Shown: positions 1-5,741 of the stretch, in pieces | Layout: every line of letters begins with the position of its first letter | How positions within the stretch are numbered: the first letter of the stretch is position 1 | From: JBFXJF01 sp050175155 | GTDB taxonomy: Bacteria > Bacillota > Bacilli > Tepidibacillales > Tepidibacillaceae | Direction: 5' to 3' | DNA length: 6,253 bases | Assembly: GCA_050175155.1 (NCBI GenBank) | Contig: JBFXJF010000061.1 | Span: 1 to 6,253, forward strand | Translations under genes and position numbers: made by a program | Notes under the pieces: generated by a model | Database searches by the model: none | Seen by the model: only the letters and a program-made list of their open reading frames with translations | What the model was told of the DNA's origin: nothing

Positions 1-31
1 TAAGCATCAAGAAAGAGTAGGTTTTTTAACA

Positions 32-709
32 ATGGATTTAAGTTTAAAGGGAAATTCTAAATTAATTAATATTACAAAATATATGATTCTCGCAATGATA
101 ATGATAATACCAATCCAAGTACTAATCTTTAGTATTGTTCCGCTGCCAGAAAGTTCTTTAGCTTGGTTAGAACTTTTTAAAGATCAACCAATACTAGGAT
201 TACTACATATGGATTTTCTTTATATCATTAACAATACTTTTTTAGTTTTCTTTTATTTTGTTTTATATATTACTTTAAGAAAAGAAAACAATTCTCTTTT
301 AAATATTGCCCTTATTACCGGTATTATCGGAGCGATACTTTATTATGTTAGTAATAGAAGTATTGAAATGCTTTATTTAGCTAATCGGTATTTTGAAACA
401 ACTGATTTAGCACTTAAAACATCATATCTCGCTACAGCTGAGATGTATCTAGATATTTGGAAAGGAACCTCATTTAATATTTATTATGTTTTAAGTGCTG
501 TTTCTTTACTAGGGTTTAGTTATGTAATGCTTAAAGATCGTTTTTATTCTAAAAAAACAGCGATCTTTGGTTTAGTTTCAGGAGTCTTAATGATCATTCC
601 GTCAAGTGTCGGAATAGTGGGGATGGTCTTCGCTCTATTATCACTTATACCTTGGGTTGGTTTTTCTATTTTAGTGATGATGAGGTTATTTAGACTTAAA
701 AGAGAATAA
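32..709 (+). CDS. Six-helix membrane protein, DUF4386-like
   Basis: A 225-residue integral membrane protein of unknown biochemical role. About six hydrophobic helices are visible, near residues 16-37, 61-82, 88-106, 147-167, 174-192 and 194-218. A polar loop at about 108-146 contains NRSIEMLYLANRYFETTD. The layout (LxxIINNTFL in helix 2, the YLANRY loop, FNIYYVLSAVSLL in helix 4, then a conserved GLVSGVLMIIPSSVG segment) resembles DUF4386-type proteins as I remember them; no search was possible. The start is uncertain. The frame is open to the left edge (KHQERVGFLT before this ATG), and only a weak AGTAGG-like sequence precedes ATG 32, so the true start could lie outside the window. However, ATG 32 leaves a normal 15-residue tail before helix 1. 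The gene ends at TAA 707-709, just before a strong terminator, and so is the last gene of its transcript. The membrane-protein call is firm; the family call is moderate. Confidence 0.8.
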   Translation: MDLSLKGNSKLINITKYMILAMIMIIPIQVLIFSIVPLPESSLAWLELFKDQPILGLLHMDFLYIINNTFLVFFYFVLYITLRKENNSLLNIALITGIIGAILYYVSNRSIEMLYLANRYFETTDLALKTSYLATAEMYLDIWKGTSFNIYYVLSAVSLLGFSYVMLKDRFYSKKTAIFGLVSGVLMIIPSSVGIVGMVFALLSLIPWVGFSILVMMRLFRLKRE

Positions 710-719
710 GCAATAAATT

Positions 720-764
720 AAAGGATTTCAAACATTTTTTCATGAGTGTTTGAAATCCTTTTAT
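720..764 (+). terminator. Intrinsic terminator after the DUF4386-like gene
   Basis: A perfect inverted repeat pairs 720-734 with 747-761 (15 bp, 14 of them AAGGATTTCAAACA/TGTTTGAAATCCTT) around a 12-base loop. The 3' arm runs into TTTTATT. It begins 11 bases after the stop codon of the upstream gene. Because the 5' arm is preceded by AATTAA, the structure could also act on antisense transcripts. The promoter of the next gene starts inside or right after the 3' arm. Confidence 0.88.
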
Positions 765-775
765 TATGATATAAT
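747..775 (+). promoter_or_regulatory. Extended -10 promoter of the EamA transporter gene
   Basis: TGATATAAT at 767-775 matches the extended -10 consensus TGnTATAAT exactly, with the hexamer at 770-775. A -35 is not obvious. TGTTTG at 747-752 has the right 17-base spacing but a poor match, and TTGAAA at 750-755 matches well but is only 14 bases away. Extended -10 promoters often do not need a good -35. Initiation near 782 would leave a leader of about 28 bases with AGAAGGA just before ATG 810. The putative -35 lies in the 3' arm of the preceding terminator. Confidence 0.65.
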
Positions 776-809
776 AATTAGTAATACATTTATAGAAGGA
801 ACAATTAAA

Positions 810-1712
810 ATGGTAAATAAAATGAATACTAAAGTAATCGCAATCTCCTATGCGATTCTCGCAGCGATATTTTATGGTTTAGGCGCACCTTTTTCTAAAG
901 GTTTATTAGAACACTTATCTCCTTATCTCTTGTCTTCCTTATTATATTTTGGGGCAGGGATAGGGATGAGTTTGATTGTTTTGTTTAATAAGAAACAAAG
1001 AGCTGTGCCATTAAGTAAAAGCTTTGGTAAAAAAGATATTATCTATATCGTCTTAATGATTGTGTTAGATGTTATCGCCCCAATTTTATTGATGCTTGGA
1101 CTTCTTAGTACTAATGCCTCAACGGCATCACTACTTAACAATTTTGAAATTGTTTTTACTAGCTTAATTGCGATGATTTTCTTTAAGGAAATTATCGGTA
1201 AGAAGATGTGGATTGCGGTAACACTGATTGTTGTATCGGGAATGATTTTAACTTTAGAAGATTTTAATACATTCCATATCTCTTTAGGTGCGGTTTTAGT
1301 ATTATTAGCTAGTTTAGCCTGGGGCTTAGAGAATAATTGCACGAGAATGCTTTCTCACAGCAATCCTTTGTATGTCGTAATCATCAAAGGACTTGGTTCA
1401 GGACTTGGATCATTGATTATCGCTTTAAGTTTAAATGAGTTTAGCGGTGTTTGGTATTATATATTATTAGCATTATTATTAGGTTTCGTTGCTTATGGCA
1501 TGAGTCTTTATTTTTATATCTCCGCTCAAAGACATTTAGGGGCTTCAAGGACAAGTGCTTATTATGCGATTGCGCCTTTCGCTGGCGCAATCTTCTCATT
1601 CTTACTTCTTAATGAAGCTTTATCAATTGTTTTCGTAGTCGCTTTCGTGATTATGTCATTTGGTACTTATTTAGCGATAAGAGAGAATAGAGAACATAAT
1701 CAAGAAGTTTAA
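810..1712 (+). CDS. EamA-domain DMT-family transporter (10 TM)
   Basis: A 300-residue inner-membrane permease of the drug/metabolite transporter superfamily, with the typical length and ten hydrophobic helices in two homologous EamA halves. The first half (about 10-150) opens with AAIFYGLGAPFSKGLL and ends with the loop FFKEIIGKK followed by a helix ending TLED. The second half (about 158-292) has the LASLAWGLENNCTR segment, then YYAIAPFAGAIFSFLLLNE before the last helix. These halves match the family pattern of a small-residue helix, a proline-containing helix and an acidic residue after it. Family members export or import amino acids, nucleotides or sugars; the substrate cannot be read here. 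The start at ATG 810 is chosen because AGAAGGA (794-800) lies 9 bases upstream. A TTG further up, at 750, falls inside the terminator stem and upstream of the predicted transcription start. The DUF2975 gene follows after 50 bases without a clear terminator. Confidence 0.93.
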   Translation: MVNKMNTKVIAISYAILAAIFYGLGAPFSKGLLEHLSPYLLSSLLYFGAGIGMSLIVLFNKKQRAVPLSKSFGKKDIIYIVLMIVLDVIAPILLMLGLLSTNASTASLLNNFEIVFTSLIAMIFFKEIIGKKMWIAVTLIVVSGMILTLEDFNTFHISLGAVLVLLASLAWGLENNCTRMLSHSNPLYVVIIKGLGSGLGSLIIALSLNEFSGVWYYILLALLLGFVAYGMSLYFYISAQRHLGASRTSAYYAIAPFAGAIFSFLLLNEALSIVFVVAFVIMSFGTYLAIRENREHNQEV

Positions 1713-1762
1713 AAAGTATTTTTAAAAAAATTGAAGTAAAATAATATAGGAGTATTTTCAGG

Positions 1763-2251
1763 ATGAAGAAATATAATTATGAAATTATCGTATTAAAAGT
1801 ATTTTTGGTTTTAGCGGTTTTATCGATGCTATTTTTGGAAATTTTTATCTTTCCACCGGCAATAGGATTATTCTTGGAAAGTGATTATCAATTAGTGAGT
1901 TATTTGATCCTTTTAATAATCAGTATTTATATTATTTCTCTTCCTTATTTTGTAGCCTTATATAAAGCTTTTAACTTATTGATAATGGTCGAAAAGAATC
2001 AATTATTTAGTTTAAAAGCCGTGAGCGCTTTTAAACTATTAAAGATTTGTGCTTACTCAATATCTTTGATTTTATTAGTTGATTTACCGTTTTTATATTT
2101 GATTGCCGATTATGATGATGCACCTGGGTTATTGTTGCTGGGGATAGTAATTTTTGGCATTAGTTTGTTCATCTCTTTAGTTATTTCTTTATTAAAATTT
2201 ATTGTATCTTCAAAAGTAGAAATTGAAACAATTCCTGCAGAAATTGTTTAA
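1763..2251 (+). CDS. DUF2975 family four-helix membrane protein
   Basis: A 162-residue membrane protein with four hydrophobic segments near residues 10-32, 43-67, 94-115 and 122-148. The central part shows the DUF2975 signature as I recall it: ALYKAFNLL, then LFSLKAVSAFKLLKICAYS, then DLPFLYLIADYDDAPG before the last helix. Family function is unknown. AGGAG at 1748-1752, 10 bases before ATG 1763, fixes the start. In many Firmicutes a DUF2975 gene is followed immediately by a small Xre-type HTH regulator; none is present here, since the following 218 bases carry no such frame. The gene probably shares a transcript with the EamA transporter 50 bases upstream, because no terminator is visible between them. 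No convincing terminator follows it. The only nearby hairpin, at 2269-2283, has 5 bp and no U-tract. Confidence 0.85.
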   Translation: MKKYNYEIIVLKVFLVLAVLSMLFLEIFIFPPAIGLFLESDYQLVSYLILLIISIYIISLPYFVALYKAFNLLIMVEKNQLFSLKAVSAFKLLKICAYSISLILLVDLPFLYLIADYDDAPGLLLLGIVIFGISLFISLVISLLKFIVSSKVEIETIPAEIV

Positions 2252-2317
2252 TTTAAGAATAAAAAATTATGTAACTTGTACATCTTTAATGTTAATCGGT
2301 TATTTTATGATAAATCG

Positions 2318-2346
2318 TTGATTTTTAATCTGCAAAATGATAAACT
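2318..2346 (+). promoter_or_regulatory. Candidate promoter upstream of the small-peptide/LTD protein unit
   Basis: TTGATT (2318-2323) and TAAACT (2341-2346) are separated by 17 bases, and TG at 2338-2339 gives an extended -10 of the form TGnTAAACT. The resulting leader would be about 115 bases. The stretch 2252-2469 is extremely AT-rich, so chance matches are likely. A second candidate nearer the gene is listed separately. Confidence 0.35.
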
Positions 2347-2420
2347 ATACATAAATGTTATATCATCTTTTTAATGTTTAATTTCAAATAAAAAAGTTAT
2401 TTAAAAATGATTTCTATTTT

Positions 2421-2450
2421 TTGGTAAATTAATAAAATTTATTTTATATA
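2421..2450 (+). promoter_or_regulatory. Alternative candidate promoter close to the small-peptide gene
   Basis: TTGGTA (2421-2426) and TATATA (2445-2450) are 18 bases apart. Initiation would fall near 2457, almost on the AGGAGG ribosome binding site at 2459-2464, giving a very short leader. It is plausible but weak in such AT-rich DNA. Apart from these candidates and short direct repeats, I see no gene in 2252-2469. Confidence 0.28.
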
Positions 2451-2469
2451 TGAAATATAGGAGGACTAT

Positions 2470-2601
2470 ATGGAGAAAAAAAGAGAGTATTACGTATCCC
2501 CTGAAATTGAAGTAATCGAATTTGAGCTAGTTGACAGTATTGCAACATCATCTGTCGATGGAGCTTTTGATGGCGATGAAATTGCTGGAGGAATGTGGTA
2601 A
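2470..2601 (+). CDS. 43-residue acidic small peptide, translationally coupled to the LTD/InlB-repeat protein
   Basis: An intact short frame with one of the best ribosome binding sites in the window: AGGAGG at 2459-2464, 5 bases before ATG 2470. The peptide begins MEKKREYYVSPEIEVIEFE, continues LVDSIATSSVDGAFDGDE and ends IAGGMW. It has a basic N-terminus, an alternating hydrophobic/acidic middle (EIEVIEFEL) and a Gly/Asp/Ser-rich tail. It has no hydrophobic signal sequence, no transmembrane segment and no cysteine. The 'YxxPEiEvieFE...D.i.tSS' pattern recalls short uncharacterised peptides in gut Firmicutes and Bacteroidetes; this is memory only. The stop TAA (2599-2601) overlaps the next ATG by one base (TAATG). 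The codons for the C-terminal Gly-Gly form the ribosome binding site of the big gene, so the two are probably translationally coupled. Function is unknown; it could be a leader peptide, a chaperone-like partner or a peptide precursor. Confidence 0.72.
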   Translation: MEKKREYYVSPEIEVIEFELVDSIATSSVDGAFDGDEIAGGMW

Positions 2602-2603
2602 TG
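2587..2603 (+). promoter_or_regulatory. Ribosome binding site and TAATG overlap deciding the start of the large gene
   Basis: GGAGG at 2587-2591 lies 9 bases before ATG 2601. This supports MKKIFLGLF... as the N-terminus rather than the in-frame GTG at 2595, which would be only 3 bases from the GGAGG. The site is inside the last codons of the small-peptide gene, whose TAA overlaps this ATG by one base. Confidence 0.8.
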
Positions 2604-5600
2604 AAAAAGATATTTTTAGGGTTGTTCCTAATCTTTGGATTAACCATAAGTTTTTTGAATTTGAGTTTTAAAGCTGATGAACCAACAGATGAAACTCAAG
2701 TTGAGTACACCTATGTTGTAAACTTAAACGGAACTCCACAAACGCCTGTTAATTTGACCACGTATTATGGAACGTCAATATCTTTTGATTTTGGAACGAC
2801 ACCTGAAAATTATGAGTTTGTCGGCTACATTAATCAAGGCAAATTGGTATCTACTGGAGAAACCACTACTATTCGAGTAACCGAAAATACTTACGTTCAA
2901 TATTTTTTTAAACCAATAGATTCGACAGCAGTTATTTTTATTGATACTAACTTAAACTTTGCACAAGTAAATTATACTGATGTGAATGATTTAGTTGCTG
3001 GTACAGTTCCAAATTATTTGTCATTTACTAAGCCAGGTTTAACTTCAACTGGTTGGACAAGCGATGGATTAACAGTTATTGATTTTGCCACTGCAACATT
3101 CACATCTGATACTGTAGTTTATCCATTGTATACTACAGCTGTTAACGATCTTAGCTTGACAATTACAAATGGTACAGCTTCGGTTGAAGGCCCTTATGAT
3201 TTTAATGAAGTTGTTACTGTGACAGCTAATGGTACAGGAACATTTAGTTATTGGTTAAAAGATGGTAAAATTGCTAGTTTAGATCAAGCATACACATTTA
3301 CTGTTGCTGGTTCTCATGAATTAGAAGCAGTGTATGATAGTGATTTTGTGGCTGATTCTGAAATCTTTGTTGGAGTATCGGGGATTTATGAAGACTTAAA
3401 TCCTGGATACGCAACAATAGTTGGTCAATTGAATTTACCAGCAGGAGAAGAACTGGTAGAATGGGGTATAATCACTTCACAAATGGCTGGTGGTATAACT
3501 TTAGACACACCAGATGTCAAGGTATTTAATAGCAATAAGGTTAACCAAACTACCAATGAATTTGTTTTGAGTTTTACAAAAGCAGTTAGTTATCCTAATT
3601 ATAGAGCTTTCGTCACAACGATAAATACTACTACAAGCGTTGTAACTACAACATATTCTTATATTCAAGATTCTGAAACTTTATATACATATGCTACTGA
3701 TTTGTTTATTTCAGAGTATGGTGAAGGTGGCGGATATAATAAATGGATTGAACTTTACAACGGAACCAGTGCAGATATGGATTTAAGCGCATATAAGTTA
3801 GTCCAATATAATAATGGAAGCCCTACTGTTACCTCCTCCCTAACATTAACTGGTTTGTTGTCAAAAGGTTCAACATATGTAATTGTTGATAGTGCCGGAG
3901 TTGTAGATTTAATAGCATTATCTGATTTATCTACTTCAAGCAGTGTTTTGGATTTTAATGGTGATGACGCCGTTGCTCTGGTAAAAATTGGCTCAACAGA
4001 TACAATTATTGATGTTATTGGTCAGATTGGCTTCGATCCTGGTACAGCTTGGACTATAGATGGAGTTTCAACAGTAAATATGACTCTAGTAAGGAAAAAT
4101 AACATTTTAGCTGGAGATTCTGAAGGTTCAGATGTTTTCAATCCTAGTATTGAATGGATAGCTTATCCACAAGATACATTTGATTACATTGGTTCACATA
4201 CAATGGATTATAATCCAATTGAAAGACCGATAATAATTGATTCAAGTTATACTCCAAGTACAATAACAATTAATGGAGATTCAATTGTCAATGTTGGTGA
4301 AACTTTAAGTTTATCAACAACCGAAGAAGTTGTTTGGTTTAGTTCTAACAACGATATTTTAACTGTTGATCAAAATGGTTTAGTTTCAGGAGTAGCTGTA
4401 GGTTCAGCAACTGTCTATGCTTATTCATATTATAATCATAGTGTATTTGCTGAAAAGACAATTACAGTTAATGAAATTCAAGTTTATGATGTAACCTTCA
4501 ATTATAATGATGGTGTTACAACACCTTTAGTAGTTAATGTAAATGGAGGAGATACTGTTAGTGAACCAACTAATCCGACAAGAAGTGGTTATCAGTTTGC
4601 TGGATGGTATACTGATGCGGAATTAACTACTTTATATAACTTTTCTTCAGTTGTAACATCAAATATCACTTTATATGCTAAATGGTTAGAAGAATTTACT
4701 GTTACATTTAATAGTAATGGTGGCAGTGCTGTAACTTCACAAACTGTTGTTGATGGGGACCTAGCTACGGAACCATCAGATCCAACTTTAGTTAGTTACT
4801 CATTTGCTGGATGGTATAGTGATTCTGAATTGACTACTTTATATAACTTCTCTTCAGCAGTGACATCAGATATTACTTTATATGCTAAATGGTTAGAAGA
4901 GTTTACAGTTACTTTTGATAGTAATGGTGGTAGTGCCGTAGATTCACAAACAATAGCTGACGGCAATTTGGCTACAGAACCATCAGATCCTTTGCTGGAT
5001 GGTTATTCATTTGTTGGTTGGTATACTGATGACGACACTTTCCTTGATGAATTTGTCTTTAGTACAGATACAATTACAGCGGATATTATCTTATATGCTA
5101 AGTGGCAAGATAACGCAGCTGGCTCGTTAATGATTTATGAAGTTTATGGTGGTGGTGGTAATACTGGAGCATATTATAAGAATGATTATGTTGTGCTTTA
5201 TAATTCTACTGATGCAGCTATTGATTTGAGTGGATATTCTATTCAATATGCTTCTGCAACCGGAACTTCTTGGCTCAAACTTAATTTAACAGGGTCAATC
5301 GCAGCAAAAGCTTACTATTTAATTCAATTAGCTGCTGGCGCTGGTGGAGTTGCTCTACCAGTTACCCCTAATGCAACTGGCACGATTGCTATGTCTGCTA
5401 CAGCAGGGAAAGTTGCTTTAGTAAATACACAAATAGCTTTAACCGGAGCTACACCTACAGGTGCTAGTATCGTTGATTTGGTAGGTTTTGGCAGCACAGC
5501 TACAGCTTTTGAGGGAACAGGTCCAGCTCCAGCTCCATCTAACACAACTTCAATAAGAAGAAAAACATTGGTAGATGGAAATGATAATGCATCTGACTTT

Positions 5601-5648
5601 GAAACGAAAGCTTCAGACGTAAGTTCATTAGATTATTTAAACCCGTAA
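2601..5648 (+). CDS. Secreted multidomain protein: LTD - Big2 - 3x InlB B-repeat - LTD (zero-frame product)
   Basis: A 1015-residue exported protein. Residues 1-25 are a signal peptide (MKKIFLGLFLIFGLTISFLN, then LSFKA with likely cleavage before DEP). Residues 30-180 look like degenerate InlB-type beta units. Residues 184-246 resemble a divergent InlB B-repeat (VTVTANGTGTFSYWLKDGK ... YTFTVAGSHELEAVY). About 247-365 is an unassigned beta-rich region. About 367-533 is a lamin-tail domain (LFISEYGEGGGYNKWIELYN, AVALVKIGSTDTIIDVIG). 554-624 is a Big2 Ig-like domain (VWFSSNNDILTVDQNGLVSG). InlB B-repeats occupy 629-695, 697-764 and 766-835, each with GWYxD and ending LYAKW. A second lamin-tail domain spans 842-1010 (LMIYEVYGGGGNTGAYYKND, SIVDLVGFG, SIRRKTLVDGNDN). 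LTDs and InlB repeats are adhesive or scaffold modules often joined to secreted nucleases. No LPXTG signal precedes the stop. The frame ends at tandem TAA codons just after LTD2, while the -1 frame continues into a nuclease; see the frameshift feature. Domain names are from pattern recognition. Confidence 0.92.
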   Translation: MKKIFLGLFLIFGLTISFLNLSFKADEPTDETQVEYTYVVNLNGTPQTPVNLTTYYGTSISFDFGTTPENYEFVGYINQGKLVSTGETTTIRVTENTYVQYFFKPIDSTAVIFIDTNLNFAQVNYTDVNDLVAGTVPNYLSFTKPGLTSTGWTSDGLTVIDFATATFTSDTVVYPLYTTAVNDLSLTITNGTASVEGPYDFNEVVTVTANGTGTFSYWLKDGKIASLDQAYTFTVAGSHELEAVYDSDFVADSEIFVGVSGIYEDLNPGYATIVGQLNLPAGEELVEWGIITSQMAGGITLDTPDVKVFNSNKVNQTTNEFVLSFTKAVSYPNYRAFVTTINTTTSVVTTTYSYIQDSETLYTYATDLFISEYGEGGGYNKWIELYNGTSADMDLSAYKLVQYNNGSPTVTSSLTLTGLLSKGSTYVIVDSAGVVDLIALSDLSTSSSVLDFNGDDAVALVKIGSTDTIIDVIGQIGFDPGTAWTIDGVSTVNMTLVRKNNILAGDSEGSDVFNPSIEWIAYPQDTFDYIGSHTMDYNPIERPIIIDSSYTPSTITINGDSIVNVGETLSLSTTEEVVWFSSNNDILTVDQNGLVSGVAVGSATVYAYSYYNHSVFAEKTITVNEIQVYDVTFNYNDGVTTPLVVNVNGGDTVSEPTNPTRSGYQFAGWYTDAELTTLYNFSSVVTSNITLYAKWLEEFTVTFNSNGGSAVTSQTVVDGDLATEPSDPTLVSYSFAGWYSDSELTTLYNFSSAVTSDITLYAKWLEEFTVTFDSNGGSAVDSQTIADGNLATEPSDPLLDGYSFVGWYTDDDTFLDEFVFSTDTITADIILYAKWQDNAAGSLMIYEVYGGGGNTGAYYKNDYVVLYNSTDAAIDLSGYSIQYASATGTSWLKLNLTGSIAAKAYYLIQLAAGAGGVALPVTPNATGTIAMSATAGKVALVNTQIALTGATPTGASIVDLVGFGSTATAFEGTGPAPAPSNTTSIRRKTLVDGNDNASDFETKASDVSSLDYLNP
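4485..5105 (+). repeat. Three tandem InlB B-repeats (DNA-level similarity)
   Basis: Three consecutive units end at the Trp codon of LYAKW (TGG at 4683, 4890 and 5103), giving periods of 207 and 213 bases. Units 1 and 2 are almost the same at DNA level in their second halves. A 26-base identical run covers 4668-4693 and 4875-4900, and a 17-base run covers 4626-4642 and 4833-4849. Unit 3 shares the first half (FTVTFxSNGGSAVxSQ, LATEPSDP) with unit 2 but has a diverged second half (FLDEFVFSTDTITADI). This suggests recent duplication or gene conversion within the array, where repeat number could vary between strains. Confidence 0.85.
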
Positions 5649-5741
5649 TAACCCCTATAGAGGATACAACACCTCCAGTAATAACATTGGATAGTTACGA
5701 CTATTCATACGCTATAGGGGAAAGTGTTATTCTCGGTTGTA
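5636..5741 (+). promoter_or_regulatory. Candidate programmed -1 ribosomal frameshift signal (T_TTA_AAC plus stem/pseudoknot)
   Basis: The zero frame reads GAT TAT TTA AAC CCG TAA TAA. TTTAAAC at 5636-5642 fits the X_XXY_YYZ slippery pattern in exactly the right phase, and two codons later come tandem TAA stops. After a one-base backward slip the next codons are CCC GTA ATA ACC, and this frame stays open to the window end. Following a 9-base spacer (5643-5651), CCCCTATAG (5652-5660) pairs perfectly with CTATAGGGG (5712-5720). The 51-base loop can form two small hairpins: 5674-5679 with 5686-5691 (one G-U pair) and 5692-5695 with 5700-5703. TACAAC at 5665-5670 in the loop can pair with GTTGTA at 5736-5741 beyond the stem, giving a possible H-type pseudoknot. 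No Shine-Dalgarno-like stimulator is evident upstream. UUUAAAC is the coronavirus-type heptamer; bacterial sites more often use A_AAA_AAG, so efficiency is unknown. An indel or sequencing error is the alternative. Confidence 0.68.

Noticed and set aside
750..809. TTG at 750 as start of the EamA transporter (20 extra residues)
   Set aside because: It lies in the 3' arm of the terminator and upstream of the predicted transcription start. ATG 810 has a good ribosome binding site and a normal N-terminus for the family.
1043..1342. 99-codon minus-strand frame inside the EamA gene
   Set aside because: Antisense shadow of a convincing membrane protein gene; no ribosome binding site or recognisable domain.
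1389..1412. Tandem 12-base repeat encoding GLGSGLGS in the transporter
   Set aside because: Only two short copies forming a glycine-rich helix segment; ordinary for this membrane family.
2030..2036. Third TTTAAAC heptamer, in the DUF2975 gene
   Set aside because: It is read TTT AAA C, out of slip phase, and the gene is intact without a shift. It shows the heptamer also arises by chance in this AT-rich DNA.
2269..2283. ATGTA/TACAT hairpin as terminator of the DUF2975 gene
   Set aside because: Only 5 bp, AT-rich and without a following U-tract.
2595..2600. GTG at 2595 as start of the large secreted protein
   Set aside because: It is only 3 bases from GGAGG, whereas ATG 2601 has 9-base spacing and gives a standard MKK signal peptide.
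2444..2647. 67-codon minus-strand frame opposite the small-peptide gene
   Set aside because: Low-complexity His/Gln-rich translation with no family resemblance. The + strand has a strong ribosome binding site and coupled genes.
5324..5545. 73-codon minus-strand frame opposite LTD2
   Set aside because: Ala/Pro-rich shadow of an Ala/Gly/Thr-rich coding stretch.
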